Part shown: one piece after another, positions 1 to 9,517 of the stretch | How the letters are laid out: each line of letters opens with the position of its first letter | Position numbering within the stretch: position 1 is the first letter of the stretch | Source of the DNA: Candidatus Omnitrophota bacterium | GTDB lineage: Bacteria > Omnitrophota > Gorgyraeia > Aquiviventales > Aquiviventaceae | Assembly: GCA_016206675.1 (NCBI GenBank) | Contig: JACQRD010000084.1 | Location: forward strand, 1 to 31,072 | Reading direction: 5' to 3' | Length of the DNA stretch: 31,072 bases | Position numbers and translations under genes: made by a program | Notes under the pieces: generated by a model | Seen by the model: only the letters and a program-made list of their open reading frames with translations | Databases searched by the model: none | Told to the model about the DNA's origin: nothing

Positions 1-2
1 AG

Positions 3-2582
<2,580 letters not shown>

Positions 2583-2588
2583 TCTCGC

Positions 2589-2660
2589 GTCCCCATCGTC
2601 CAACGGCTAGGACACCAGCCTTTCGAGCTGATAATGAGGGTTCGATTCCCTCTGGGGACA
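2589..2660 (+). tRNA. tRNA-Glu (anticodon TTC)
   Basis: The sequence folds into a full cloverleaf. The acceptor stem is GTCCCCA (2589-2595) with TGGGGAC (2653-2659), followed by discriminator base A. The D stem is GTCC/GGAC, the anticodon loop is CTTTCGA with anticodon TTC, and the T arm is GAGGG-TTCGATT-CCCTC. CCA is not encoded, so it must be added after transcription. One C-A mismatch closes the top of the anticodon stem. The gene starts six bases after the gyrA stop and is probably cotranscribed and processed out. Confidence 0.95.
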
Positions 2661-2701
2661 CTCTTTTTTCCGGCAGGAACACCTTCTTTCTTACGGCGTC
2701 C

Positions 2702-3142
2702 GTGCTGTTCGTGGCCGGCGGGACGATCCTGGGCAGGCCCGACGCTGCGGACGCCTGTTCCTGCGAGAAGCCCTCTATGGTGGTCGAGCTCAAGCGGGCG
2801 TCGATGGTATTCATCGGCCAGGTGATGCGGATTAAGCAGACTGGGGAGCAGAACAGCTTCCACGAGTCGAAGGTGATCGTTACGCTGAACCCCACCCGGT
2901 TCTGGAAAGGGCCGCAAGATACGCGCCGCGTGGTGCTGCACACCGTTAGGAATCAGGTGAGCTGCGACGGCTTTTGGTTCGAGGACGGCAAGACCTACCT
3001 CGTGGTGGCCCACCAGCAGCCGGATGGAACGGTGGGCACCAGCTTCTGCTCCGGCACCGAGGTGATCGACAAGGCGACGGAGAACATTGCCGCGCTTGAT
3101 CAGTTGACCGCGGCGTCGGATCACCTGGATGGCCGCAGATGA
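2702..3142 (+). CDS. Small secreted TIMP/NTR-like protein
   Basis: The frame is open from 2579, but that part runs through the tRNA, so translation must begin later. In-frame GTG codons at 2702 and 2711 are the only usual starts before the mature region; 2702 is chosen and gives about 146 residues. A short hydrophobic stretch (LFVAGGTILG) is followed by Ala-Asp-Ala and then a Cys-Ser-Cys motif, as expected if a signal peptide is cleaved just before CSC. Downstream are FIGQV, FWKG, a SCDG segment, a segment around KTYLVVA, and a final FCSG. This order of CSC, F(V/I)G, WKG, single Cys and Cys-Ser matches bacterial proteins resembling the netrin/TIMP fold. Two disulfides are likely. The role is unknown. 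The start codon is uncertain and no good ribosome site is visible. Confidence 0.7.
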   Translation: MLFVAGGTILGRPDAADACSCEKPSMVVELKRASMVFIGQVMRIKQTGEQNSFHESKVIVTLNPTRFWKGPQDTRRVVLHTVRNQVSCDGFWFEDGKTYLVVAHQQPDGTVGTSFCSGTEVIDKATENIAALDQLTAASDHLDGRR

Positions 3143-3190
3143 GCAAGGGCTTCGCAGGCCCGGCAGGTTTTCCACCGTCGCTGAAAAGCT

Positions 3191-4267
3191 GTGGATAACG
3201 TGTGGTTGGTCGGCGGGCGGCTCGTGACGCCGCAAGGTGTGGTCGACGGGGCGCTTCAAGTCGCCGGGGGCCGCATCGGCGCGATCAGGCGCGCAGCGCC
3301 CCGGGGGGCGAAGGCGCTCTCGATGCGCGGGGCGTATGTCTCGCCAGGGTTCATTGACTTGCACGTGTGGGGCGAGCCGGCGGTGGTCGCGCGCGATGCG
3401 GCGCGCACAGGCACAACAGGGTTTTTGACAACGCTAGGCCCAGCACCGCAGGCGCAGTTGCTGCGGCAGATTGCTCTCCGAGCCAAGACAACGGCACGCG
3501 GGGCGCAGTGCCTCGGGATCCATCTTGAGGGGCCGTTCGTCAGCCGTCAGCGACCCGGAGCGCTGCCTCGCTCCGGCATGCGCGCGCCGACCGTGCGCGA
3601 GCTGCAGTGCGTGATGCGCGCCGGCCGCGGGCGCGTGCGGCTGGTCACGATGGCGCCTGAGCTGCGAGGCGCGGCAAGCGCCATCCGCTGGTGCCGGCGG
3701 CATCGCATCGCCGTCTCGCTGGGCCACAGCCTGGCGGATGCGGCAACGGCCGCGCGGGCCGTGGAGGCCGGCGCGTCGGTGGTAACGCACGTCTTTAACG
3801 GCATGCCGACGCTCCACCACCGCACCCCATCGCTGCTGGATGTGGCCTTGACGGATGACCGGCTGACGGCGATGGTGATCGCCGACGGCGTGCACGTCAG
3901 CCCGCACGCGCTGCGGCTGCTCGTGCGGGCGAAGAGTCCTGAGCGAGTTGCGCTGGTGACGGATTCGATCCGGCATCAGGGATGGGATATCATTTCGCGC
4001 GGCGGGGCGTACTATACGAGCGAGGGCGTGCTGGCCGGCAGCCGCCTGACCATGATCGAGGCGGTCCGCAACACCGTGCGCCTGGGTGCTGCAGCATTGA
4101 CGGACGCCGTGCGCATGGCCGGCGAAGTGCCGGCGCGTGCCTTACGCCTGCGCGACCGCGGGCAGCTTGCCGTCGGCCGCCGCGCCGACCTGACGGTGTT
4201 TAACAGCAACTTTCAGGTGTTGATGACCATCGTAAACGGCCAAACCGTTTTTAACCGAGGCGCTTGA
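3191..4267 (+). CDS. nagA: N-acetylglucosamine-6-phosphate deacetylase
   Basis: This enzyme removes the acetyl group from GlcNAc-6-phosphate to give glucosamine-6-phosphate, the product of GlmS encoded next door. The 358-residue protein is an amidohydrolase of normal family length. Visible motifs are PGFIDLHVWG near the N terminus, HLEGPF (metal-binding Glu), a GHSLAD segment, THVFNGMP, DGVHV and LVTDS with the catalytic Asp. The second His of the usual His-x-His after PGFID is replaced by Trp, as in single-metal members of the family. The start is GTG; a second GTG lies three codons later, and the upstream ribosome site is weak. Its tandem position with glmS puts amino-sugar recycling and synthesis side by side. 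Confidence 0.93.
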   Translation: MDNVWLVGGRLVTPQGVVDGALQVAGGRIGAIRRAAPRGAKALSMRGAYVSPGFIDLHVWGEPAVVARDAARTGTTGFLTTLGPAPQAQLLRQIALRAKTTARGAQCLGIHLEGPFVSRQRPGALPRSGMRAPTVRELQCVMRAGRGRVRLVTMAPELRGAASAIRWCRRHRIAVSLGHSLADAATAARAVEAGASVVTHVFNGMPTLHHRTPSLLDVALTDDRLTAMVIADGVHVSPHALRLLVRAKSPERVALVTDSIRHQGWDIISRGGAYYTSEGVLAGSRLTMIEAVRNTVRLGAAALTDAVRMAGEVPARALRLRDRGQLAVGRRADLTVFNSNFQVLMTIVNGQTVFNRGA

Positions 4268-4275
4268 GGTAATGA

Positions 4276-4306
4276 CTGTGTGCTGTCTGCTGACGGCTGT
4301 GTGCTG
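4276..4306 (+). repeat. Single-arm heptad array before glmS
   Basis: Four consecutive 7-base units plus three bases lie between the nagA stop and the glmS start. The unit is CTGTGTG, with variants CTGTCTG and CTGACGG. The same heptad, reverse-complemented, forms an array of the same 31-base length inside carA (13723-13753). No facing inverted arm is visible here. It fills most of the spacer and ends four bases before the start codon. Confidence 0.8.
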
Positions 4307-4309
4307 AAG

Positions 4310-7300
4310 ATGTGCGGCATCGTCGGCTACATCGGGGACAAGCCCGTGGTGGAGGCGCTGCTCGATGCGCTCGGCCGCCTCGAGTACCGCGGCTACGACT
4401 CGGCCGGCGTAGCCGTCATCAACGGCCGCGGCTTGGAAGTGCGCAAGCGCGTCGGTAAGATCAAGATGCTTGAGGACGACCTTCGGAAGCACCCGATAGT
4501 CGGACAGGTGGGCGTGGGACACTGTCTGGCTGGAGATACGCTCATCCAGTTCGCCGACGGACAGGTCAGGCGCATTGATTCCTTCCGGGGTGAGGCAACG
4601 GTCCTATCACTGGATCCGCAGACGCTTCAAACCGTCTACCGCAAGGCTAAAGTCTGGTCGCATCCCGCCCCTGAGGAACTCATCGAAATTCAAACACCCT
4701 TTGGCGCGCTCGCCTGTACGCCAAGACACCGGATGATGACGGTGGACTCCAACGGCGCGTTGGTCGCAAAGGCAGCAGGGGCGCTGAAGGCGGGAGATTG
4801 GCTGCTTCATCCCTGTGCGTGGGCGGTCCAAGGCCGTGCCCTCCGGTTCGAATCTATTCAGGCGCCGCGGTACTTCCGTTTAGGCGATGAGGCGCGTCAG
4901 TTGTTGCGCGTAAGGGTGAATCGTCAGGGAGGCGTTCGCACGGCAGCCTCGCTGGCAGGCATCAGCACGGCTGTCGTCAGCCATCTTTGGGAGCCGGAAC
5001 GCAACGCAGCCGAGATGACGCTGCAGCCGCTCATCGCGGGCTTAGGTTTGCCATTTCCATTGCCCGGCATGGAGCCGGTTGACAGCCGTCACGGCAGCTT
5101 CGTGCATCTTCCGCAGCAGTCGTCGCCGGAACTGATGCAGTGGCTCGGCTATCTGCTTGGGGATGGCCATGTCGGACGGCGCAGCGTACGGTTTAAGGAC
5201 ACCGACAAGGACACCCTCGCCACGTACCTGCAGTTGACGCAGCACTGCTTTCAGTTGCGAGGCCGAGTAGCCCCCGTTCCGCATACGGCGGCGCAGATGC
5301 TCGAAGTCAACAGCCTTGGTTTGACTGAGTGGTTACGCGTGAACGTCCTGAGCCGCCGCCAGGAGTTCCTTGAGCAGATCGGAGCGCTTGGCACCGATGA
5401 GCTGGCGGCGTTTTTACGCGGCCTATTCGATGCCGAAGGCGGTGTTTCCCGGCAGGCCGGCCAGATCAAGCTCGTGATGACAGACGTGGAGTTGGTTCGA
5501 CGCATTCAACTGTGGCTGCTTCGGTTCGGGATCGTTGCATCATTGAGCCGGGTGGAGGCCTCGGTCAAGCACCGCCGGCCAAGACCTGCGCTGGGCGTCT
5601 TGATGACGCGGCAAGACGCGTTGACGGCTTTCCAGGACCGAATCGGGTTCTCCGCTCAGCGAAAACGCAACTGGCTTCAAGGTGTTTTGCTGACAAAACG
5701 GGAAGGTTTTTACGTGCGTTCGCGGGCGCTGCTCCTTTCGAAGAAGGCGCTGTTTACGTGGCTGATCGATCGTGGTGTTTCGCGATCGGCACTTAAGCGA
5801 TTCGACGGAGGGGTATATTTTACTGACAAGCAAGCGCAGAGGTTCTTCGAGTTTCTGGAAAAGTTGCCTCAAGCGGCGGGGCTGCTTGGAGGCCTGCAAC
5901 GCCACCTTCAGGCGGAGACGCGCTATCAGCCGATTTTGTCCGTGCGCCGTCTCCCAAGTCACGGCGCAACTGTCTATGACCTCGAAGTGGAAGGGACAGA
6001 GAACTTTTTTGCTAACGGCCTGTTGTCCCACAATTCGCGTTGGGCCACGCACGGCGAGCCGTCGGAGATCAACGCGCATCCCCACACCGACTGCACTGGT
6101 ACGCTCGCCATCGTGCACAACGGCATCATCGAGAACTACGCGGAGCTCAAAGAGCGCCTCATCAAAGCGGGGCATACCTTCCGCTCCAAGACGGATACCG
6201 AGGCCGTCGCGCATCTGATTGAGGAATATGCCAAGAAGCGCCCCCTCGGCGAGGCGTTCCGCGAGGCGCTCAAAGAAGTGCGCGGTTCCTACGCCATCTG
6301 CCTGGTCTCGTCGAAAGAGCCGGAAAAGATCTACGGCGCGCGCAGCGGCAGCCCCCTCATCGTCGGCGTGGGCAAGGGCGAAGCACTCTTCGCCAGCGAC
6401 GCCACCGCCATCCTTGGCCGCACCCGCAACGTGATTTACCTCAACGACTTCGAGGTGGTGGAGCTGACGCGATCCGGTCCCAAGCTCTCCACGCTGCAAG
6501 GCAAGCCGGTCAAGCGCCACCCCACGACGATCACCTGGGACCTGAAGGCCGCGCAGAAGGGCGGCTACCCCCACTTCATGCTCAAGGAAATCCACGAGCA
6601 GCCGGCGGCGATTGAGCAGACGCTGATGAACCGGCTCGATGCGAAGGCCGGGCGTATCGTCTTCGACCGGCGCACGAAGCAGTTCCTCAATGCCCTGACA
6701 CCCGCCACGCGGTTCGTGATCCTCGGCTGCGGCACCGCCTACCACGCAGGGCTGGTGGGCGAGTACATGCTGGAGGAGTTTGCGCACATCCCCGTCGTGG
6801 TGGATCTGGCCAGCGAGTTCCGCTACCGCGAGCCGATGCTCAACCGCAACACCGTCGTCCTGGCGATTACGCAGTCGGGCGAGACGGCCGATACGCTTGC
6901 CGGCATCCGGCTGGCGAAGGAGCAGGGCGCGAAGGTGCTCTCCATCTGCAACGTGATGGGCTCCTCTATCGCGCGCGAGTCGAGTGCGGTGCTCTACACG
7001 CACGCCGGCCCGGAGATCGCGGTGGCCTCGACGAAGGCGTACACCTCGCAGGTGACCACGCTCGTCCTGCTGACCCTGTATCTGGCGCGGCAGCGCAAGC
7101 GGATCGCGCCGGCGCAATGGAAGCGGATGCTGGAAAGCCTAGCGGCCCTGCCGCGCACGCTGGAGCAGGCGCTGGCACTCGAGAACTCCATCAAGGCGAT
7201 CGCCGCCAAGTATGCCGGCGCGAGGAACTTCTATTACCTGGGCCGGCGGTACAACTATCCCAGCGCGCTCGAAGGGGCGCTGAAGCTGAAGGAAATCTGC

Positions 7301-7660
7301 CCGCTCATCCATGCGGAAGGCTACGCCGCCGGCGAAATGAAACACGGGCCCATCTCGCTCATCCGCAAGGGCTGGCCGGTGGTCTTCCTCACGCCGCAGT
7401 CTCCGGTGTACGAGAAGACCATTTCCAACATCGAAGAGGTGCGCGCGCGCAAAGGCGATTGCATCGTGGTCGCTTCGGAGGGGGATGCGCACATCAAGCA
7501 GTACGCCGACAGCCTGATGGTGATTCCGAAGACGGAGGAGTTCCTCTCGCCGATCGTCGCCGCCGTGCCGCTGCAGCTCTTCGCCTACTACGTCGCCGAC
7601 GCCAATGGCTGCGACATCGATCAGCCCCCGAATCTCGCGAAGAGTGTTACTGTTGAGTAG
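4310..7660 (+). CDS. glmS: GlmS precursor containing an intein
   Basis: Glucosamine-6-phosphate synthase makes GlcN6P from fructose-6-phosphate and glutamine, the entry point to peptidoglycan and lipid A sugars. ATG 4310 is chosen because the enzyme needs Cys as residue 2 (MCGIVGYIG), which becomes the N-terminal nucleophile. The precursor has 1116 residues; removing the 504-residue intein (residues 72-575) leaves 612, close to the family's usual length of about 609. The junction restores GH-SRWATHG, with Ser where most GlmS have Thr. The C-extein holds the rest of the glutaminase domain, two SIS sugar-isomerase domains (LGCGTAYHAG, AITQSGET, EGALKLKEI) and the C-terminal LAKSVTVE with the conserved Lys. 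No glmS ribozyme is visible; the 42-base upstream spacer is mostly a heptad array. Confidence 0.97.
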   Translation: MCGIVGYIGDKPVVEALLDALGRLEYRGYDSAGVAVINGRGLEVRKRVGKIKMLEDDLRKHPIVGQVGVGHCLAGDTLIQFADGQVRRIDSFRGEATVLSLDPQTLQTVYRKAKVWSHPAPEELIEIQTPFGALACTPRHRMMTVDSNGALVAKAAGALKAGDWLLHPCAWAVQGRALRFESIQAPRYFRLGDEARQLLRVRVNRQGGVRTAASLAGISTAVVSHLWEPERNAAEMTLQPLIAGLGLPFPLPGMEPVDSRHGSFVHLPQQSSPELMQWLGYLLGDGHVGRRSVRFKDTDKDTLATYLQLTQHCFQLRGRVAPVPHTAAQMLEVNSLGLTEWLRVNVLSRRQEFLEQIGALGTDELAAFLRGLFDAEGGVSRQAGQIKLVMTDVELVRRIQLWLLRFGIVASLSRVEASVKHRRPRPALGVLMTRQDALTAFQDRIGFSAQRKRNWLQGVLLTKREGFYVRSRALLLSKKALFTWLIDRGVSRSALKRFDGGVYFTDKQAQRFFEFLEKLPQAAGLLGGLQRHLQAETRYQPILSVRRLPSHGATVYDLEVEGTENFFANGLLSHNSRWATHGEPSEINAHPHTDCTGTLAIVHNGIIENYAELKERLIKAGHTFRSKTDTEAVAHLIEEYAKKRPLGEAFREALKEVRGSYAICLVSSKEPEKIYGARSGSPLIVGVGKGEALFASDATAILGRTRNVIYLNDFEVVELTRSGPKLSTLQGKPVKRHPTTITWDLKAAQKGGYPHFMLKEIHEQPAAIEQTLMNRLDAKAGRIVFDRRTKQFLNALTPATRFVILGCGTAYHAGLVGEYMLEEFAHIPVVVDLASEFRYREPMLNRNTVVLAITQSGETADTLAGIRLAKEQGAKVLSICNVMGSSIARESSAVLYTHAGPEIAVASTKAYTSQVTTLVLLTLYLARQRKRIAPAQWKRMLESLAALPRTLEQALALENSIKAIAAKYAGARNFYYLGRRYNYPSALEGALKLKEICPLIHAEGYAAGEMKHGPISLIRKGWPVVFLTPQSPVYEKTISNIEEVRARKGDCIVVASEGDAHIKQYADSLMVIPKTEEFLSPIVAAVPLQLFAYYVADANGCDIDQPPNLAKSVTVE
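4523..6034 (+). mobile_element. GlmS intein with LAGLIDADG homing endonuclease
   Basis: This is a 504-residue in-frame protein-splicing element. It begins with Cys (CLAGDTLIQF, block A) and ends with FFANGLLSHN (blocks F/G), followed by Ser as the +1 nucleophile. Block B is visible as CTPRHRMM, with the TxxH-type residues used in the N-S acyl shift. Two dodecapeptide-like motifs, WLGYLLGDGHVG and FLRGLFDAEGGV, each carry an acidic residue and mark a LAGLIDADG endonuclease domain that looks intact. The insertion point, between GH and SRWATHG, is inside the glutamine-binding site, typical of inteins in highly conserved motifs. By eye the DNA is less GC-rich than the flanking extein, which fits horizontal gain. 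A GlmS-type intein is known from Methanocaldococcus jannaschii. Confidence 0.95.
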
Positions 7661-7730
7661 TTCGGAGTTCGTAGTTGGGAGTTCGGAGATGGCCGTTACG
7701 ACGAACACCGAACACCAAACTCCGAACACC
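7660..7730 (+). repeat. 4+4 inverted heptad array, glmS-rsmI
   Basis: The left arm (7660-7687) is four 7-base units around GTTCGGA. The right arm (7703-7730) is four units around GAACACC, roughly the reverse complement. The loop is 15 bases. The first left unit pairs perfectly with the right arm; inner units are diverged. The array starts on the last base of the glmS stop codon, and its loop and right arm form the first codons of rsmI. There is no U-run, so it is not an ordinary terminator. Confidence 0.85.
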
Positions 7731-8426
7731 AAGAGGGGGATTCTATCGGTAGTGGCGACACCCATTGGCAATCTCAAGGACATCTCGCTAAGGGCGGTTG
7801 AGACGCTGAAGGCGGCTGATCTGATCGCCTGTGAGGACACGCGGCACGCGGCCATTCTGCTCAAAGCGCACGGTATTAGCACGCCGACAACCAGCTACCA
7901 CAGCTATACCGGCGCGGCAAAGGCCGAGCGGCTCGAGCAGCAACTGCGCGAAGGCAAGCGCATCGCGCTGATCTCCGATGCCGGCATGCCCGGCGTCTCA
8001 GATCCCGGTGTGCCGCTGATCCATGCGGCGATTGCCGCCGGCGTGCCGGTGGAGGTCATGCCAGGCCCATCGGCGGCGCTGACCGCGCTGGTGCTCTCAG
8101 GATTTCCAACGGATCGGTTCGTGTTCGAAGGCTTTTTGCCGGTCAAGCCCGGCGCGCGCCGCAAGCGGCTTGAGGCGCTGAAGGAAGAGCCGCGCACCAC
8201 CATCGTCTACGAAGGTCCGCACCGGCTGCTGAAGCTGCTGGAGGAGATCGAAGCGGTGTTCGGTGACATCCCCCTGTCCGTCAGCCGCGAGCTGACGAAG
8301 ATGTTTGAGGAGACGCGCCGCGAGCCCGTCAGCCACCTGCGGAGCCATTTTTCCCAGCATCCGCCCAAAGGCGAGTTCGTCGTCGTGTTGCCACCCAAAC
8401 GAAGCCGTCCCCATGACGAAGCCTAA
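7689..8426 (+). CDS. rsmI: 16S rRNA (cytidine1402-2'-O)-methyltransferase
   Basis: RsmI 2'-O-methylates C1402 in the decoding centre of 16S rRNA, using SAM. The family signature starts at ILSVVATPIGNLKD, followed by ACEDTRH and SDAGMPGVSDPG of the tetrapyrrole-methylase fold, then PSAALTALVLSGF and YEGPHRL. ATG 7689 gives 245 residues. The frame is open further upstream, but that part overlaps the end of glmS. The first 15 or so residues are a non-family extension (Thr/Asn/Pro-rich) translated from the right arm of the heptad array, so the array supplied the start region. The gene overlaps lpxA by 14 bases. Confidence 0.95.
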   Translation: MAVTTNTEHQTPNTKRGILSVVATPIGNLKDISLRAVETLKAADLIACEDTRHAAILLKAHGISTPTTSYHSYTGAAKAERLEQQLREGKRIALISDAGMPGVSDPGVPLIHAAIAAGVPVEVMPGPSAALTALVLSGFPTDRFVFEGFLPVKPGARRKRLEALKEEPRTTIVYEGPHRLLKLLEEIEAVFGDIPLSVSRELTKMFEETRREPVSHLRSHFSQHPPKGEFVVVLPPKRSRPHDEA

Positions 8427-9300
8427 CGTGCATCCGAGCGCCATCATTGGGAAGGGCGTTCGCATGGGCGATGGCACTGAGATCGGCCCGGGATGCGTAA
8501 TTGAGGACGGCGCGGTGCTCGGCTGCCGCAACAAACTCTGGATGAACGTTTATATCGGACCTGGCACGACGATCGGCGATGAGAACCAGATTCACATGGG
8601 CGTCGTGATGGGCCACGTGCCCCAGGATATGGCGTTTTCCGGCGGCGCCACCTTCACCCGCATCGGCCACCGGAACACGGTCCGGGAATATGTGACGATC
8701 CACCGCGGCACCAAAGAGGGCTCATCCACGGTGATCGGCGACGACAACTTCCTCATGGCTAACGCGCACATCGGCCACAATTGCCAGCTCGGCGACCGGA
8801 CGATTCTTGTCAACTTGGCGACGCTCGCCGGCTACTGTGTCGTGGAGGACGGCGCCACGCTCTCAGGGATGGTTGTGGTGCACCAGTCCACCCGCATCGG
8901 ACGCCTCGCGATGATCAGCGGGCTCTCGGCGGTCAACAAGGACGTGCCGCCGTTTATGCTCTGCGGCGGGCGGCCCGCCGTCATCCAGGGGTTGAATGTG
9001 GTCGGGATGCGCCGGGCAGGGTTGCCGGCGGGTGTGCGCGAAGACATCAAGCGAGCGTACAAGTTCCTCTATCGGGATGGGCTCAACATCCCGCACGCGT
9101 TGGAGGCGATTGAGCGGGAGCGTTCCTCAGCTGAGGCGCGCGCCATCTTGGAGTTTGTCCGCTCCTCCAAGCGGGGCATTTGCGCCGGCCTGCCTGCCGC
9201 CCGCGCGGGGCAGGCAGGCATCGGCGCTGAGGTCGAAGGGACTTCTGAGGAGGAAGAGACGCTGCTTCCCCGCAAGCCCTCTCAAGGTGCATTAAAATAG
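8413..9300 (+). CDS. lpxA: UDP-GlcNAc O-acyltransferase LpxA
   Basis: LpxA transfers a 3-hydroxyacyl chain from acyl carrier protein to UDP-GlcNAc, the first step of lipid A synthesis, so the host should have an outer membrane. ATG 8413 overlaps the end of rsmI by 14 bases and gives 295 residues. The left-handed beta-helix hexapeptide repeats are clear from the N terminus (PSAIIGKGVRMGDG onward). The catalytic His sits in NAHIGHNCQ (E. coli H125), with TIHRGT and VHQSTRIG matching the family. The C-terminal helical part runs to RSSKRGIC, where E. coli LpxA ends. A further 35 or so residues follow; they contain the translation of a GC-rich hairpin (9188-9219), so the tail probably arose by insertion at the old stop. 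Confidence 0.95.
   Translation: MTKPNVHPSAIIGKGVRMGDGTEIGPGCVIEDGAVLGCRNKLWMNVYIGPGTTIGDENQIHMGVVMGHVPQDMAFSGGATFTRIGHRNTVREYVTIHRGTKEGSSTVIGDDNFLMANAHIGHNCQLGDRTILVNLATLAGYCVVEDGATLSGMVVVHQSTRIGRLAMISGLSAVNKDVPPFMLCGGRPAVIQGLNVVGMRRAGLPAGVREDIKRAYKFLYRDGLNIPHALEAIERERSSAEARAILEFVRSSKRGICAGLPAARAGQAGIGAEVEGTSEEEETLLPRKPSQGALK
9188..9219 (+). repeat. 11-bp stem hairpin in lpxA 3' end
   Basis: GCCTGCCTGCC (9188-9198) and GGCAGGCAGGC (9209-9219) are perfect inverted repeats around a 10-base loop. Each arm is a short tandem of CCTG/CAGG. It lies in frame just after the point where canonical LpxA proteins end and codes for an Ala/Gly/Pro-rich linker. Confidence 0.75.
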
Positions 9301-9326
9301 CAGACAAAAGTCTATTGGTATTGTGG

Positions 9327-9356
9327 TTGACAGGTTGGGCTGTTTTTTCGTATAAT
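9327..9356 (+). promoter_or_regulatory. Consensus sigma70 promoter of the pyr operon
   Basis: TTGACA at 9327-9332 and TATAAT at 9351-9356 are both perfect consensus hexamers, separated by 18 bases that include a T-run. The region is markedly more AT-rich than its surroundings. A start point near 9362-9364 would place the PyrR-binding RNA about 10 bases into the transcript. Confidence 0.9.
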
Positions 9357-9372
9357 TAATATACGCTTTATA

Positions 9373-9405
9373 CCTTTAAGGGCCCGTCCTGAGAGGCGGG
9401 AAAGG
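9373..9405 (+). promoter_or_regulatory. PyrR-binding RNA element
   Basis: The RNA would fold as an outer CCTTT/AAAGG stem (9373-9377 with 9401-9405) and an inner CCCG/CGGG stem (9383-9386 with 9397-9400). The loop TCCTGAGAGG carries the UCCNGAGAGG-type core known from PyrR-binding sites. It lies directly upstream of pyrR, between a strong promoter and an intrinsic terminator. PyrR with UMP or UTP would bind here and lower expression of the operon. Confidence 0.88.
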
Positions 9406-9408
9406 GGC

Positions 9409-9513
9409 ATGAAAACGATCGTCTACACTGATAATCGAGGAGCATCCCAGCCAAACGGCTGGGATTTTTGGTATCAGATACCGTCTTGCGATCGGTGCCG
9501 CGATGGTATCTGA
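9409..9513 (+). other. Possible 34-codon leader ORF
   Basis: An ATG at 9409, just after the PyrR-binding hairpin, opens a 34-codon frame that runs through the terminator and ends with TGA at 9511-9513, overlapping the candidate pyrR start at 9503. The only upstream purine-rich bases that could act as a ribosome site lie in the PyrR loop itself (GAGAGG). Translation could couple PyrR binding to termination or to pyrR translation. It may equally be a chance frame; no homolog is recognised. Confidence 0.2.
9444..9469 (+). terminator. Intrinsic terminator (pyr attenuator)
   Basis: ATCCCAGCC (9444-9452) and GGCTGGGAT (9457-9465) form a perfect 9-bp stem around an AAAC loop, followed by a run of T. 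It lies between the PyrR-binding element and pyrR, where an attenuator terminator belongs. A clear antiterminator pairing could not be identified by eye. Confidence 0.85.
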
Positions 9514-9517
9514 TACC
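9470..9517 (+). repeat. 13-bp inverted repeat before pyrR
   Basis: GGTATCAGATACC (9470-9482) and GGTATCTGATACC (9505-9517) are exact reverse complements separated by 22 bases, and each arm is itself nearly palindromic. The right arm overlaps the first candidate pyrR codons and lies directly before a GGAGGG. It could be a further RNA switch, an operator-like site, or another member of the window's hairpin repeats. Confidence 0.8.

Noticed and set aside
4280..4309. Earlier glmS start (GTG 4280)
   Set aside because: GlmS needs Met-Cys at its start so that Cys becomes the N-terminal nucleophile; only ATG 4310 provides this.
4523..6034. A separate endonuclease gene interrupting a broken glmS
   Set aside because: The frame is continuous, both splice junctions are intact, and removal restores a normal-length GlmS, so it is an intein.
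5540..7117. Long open frame on the minus strand across glmS (525 codons), and similar ones at 285-1385, 15698-17671, 17720-19054, 22499-23983 and 24672-26207
   Set aside because: All lie opposite clearly real genes; their translations are rich in Arg, His, Gln and Asp as expected from the antisense of GC-rich coding DNA, and none shows a family.
7605..7688. Earlier rsmI start at 7605
   Set aside because: It overlaps the conserved C-terminus of GlmS and the added residues are not RsmI-like.
9302..9313. Terminator after lpxA (AGAC-AAAA-GTCT)
   Set aside because: The stem is only 4 bp, AT-rich and lacks a T-run.
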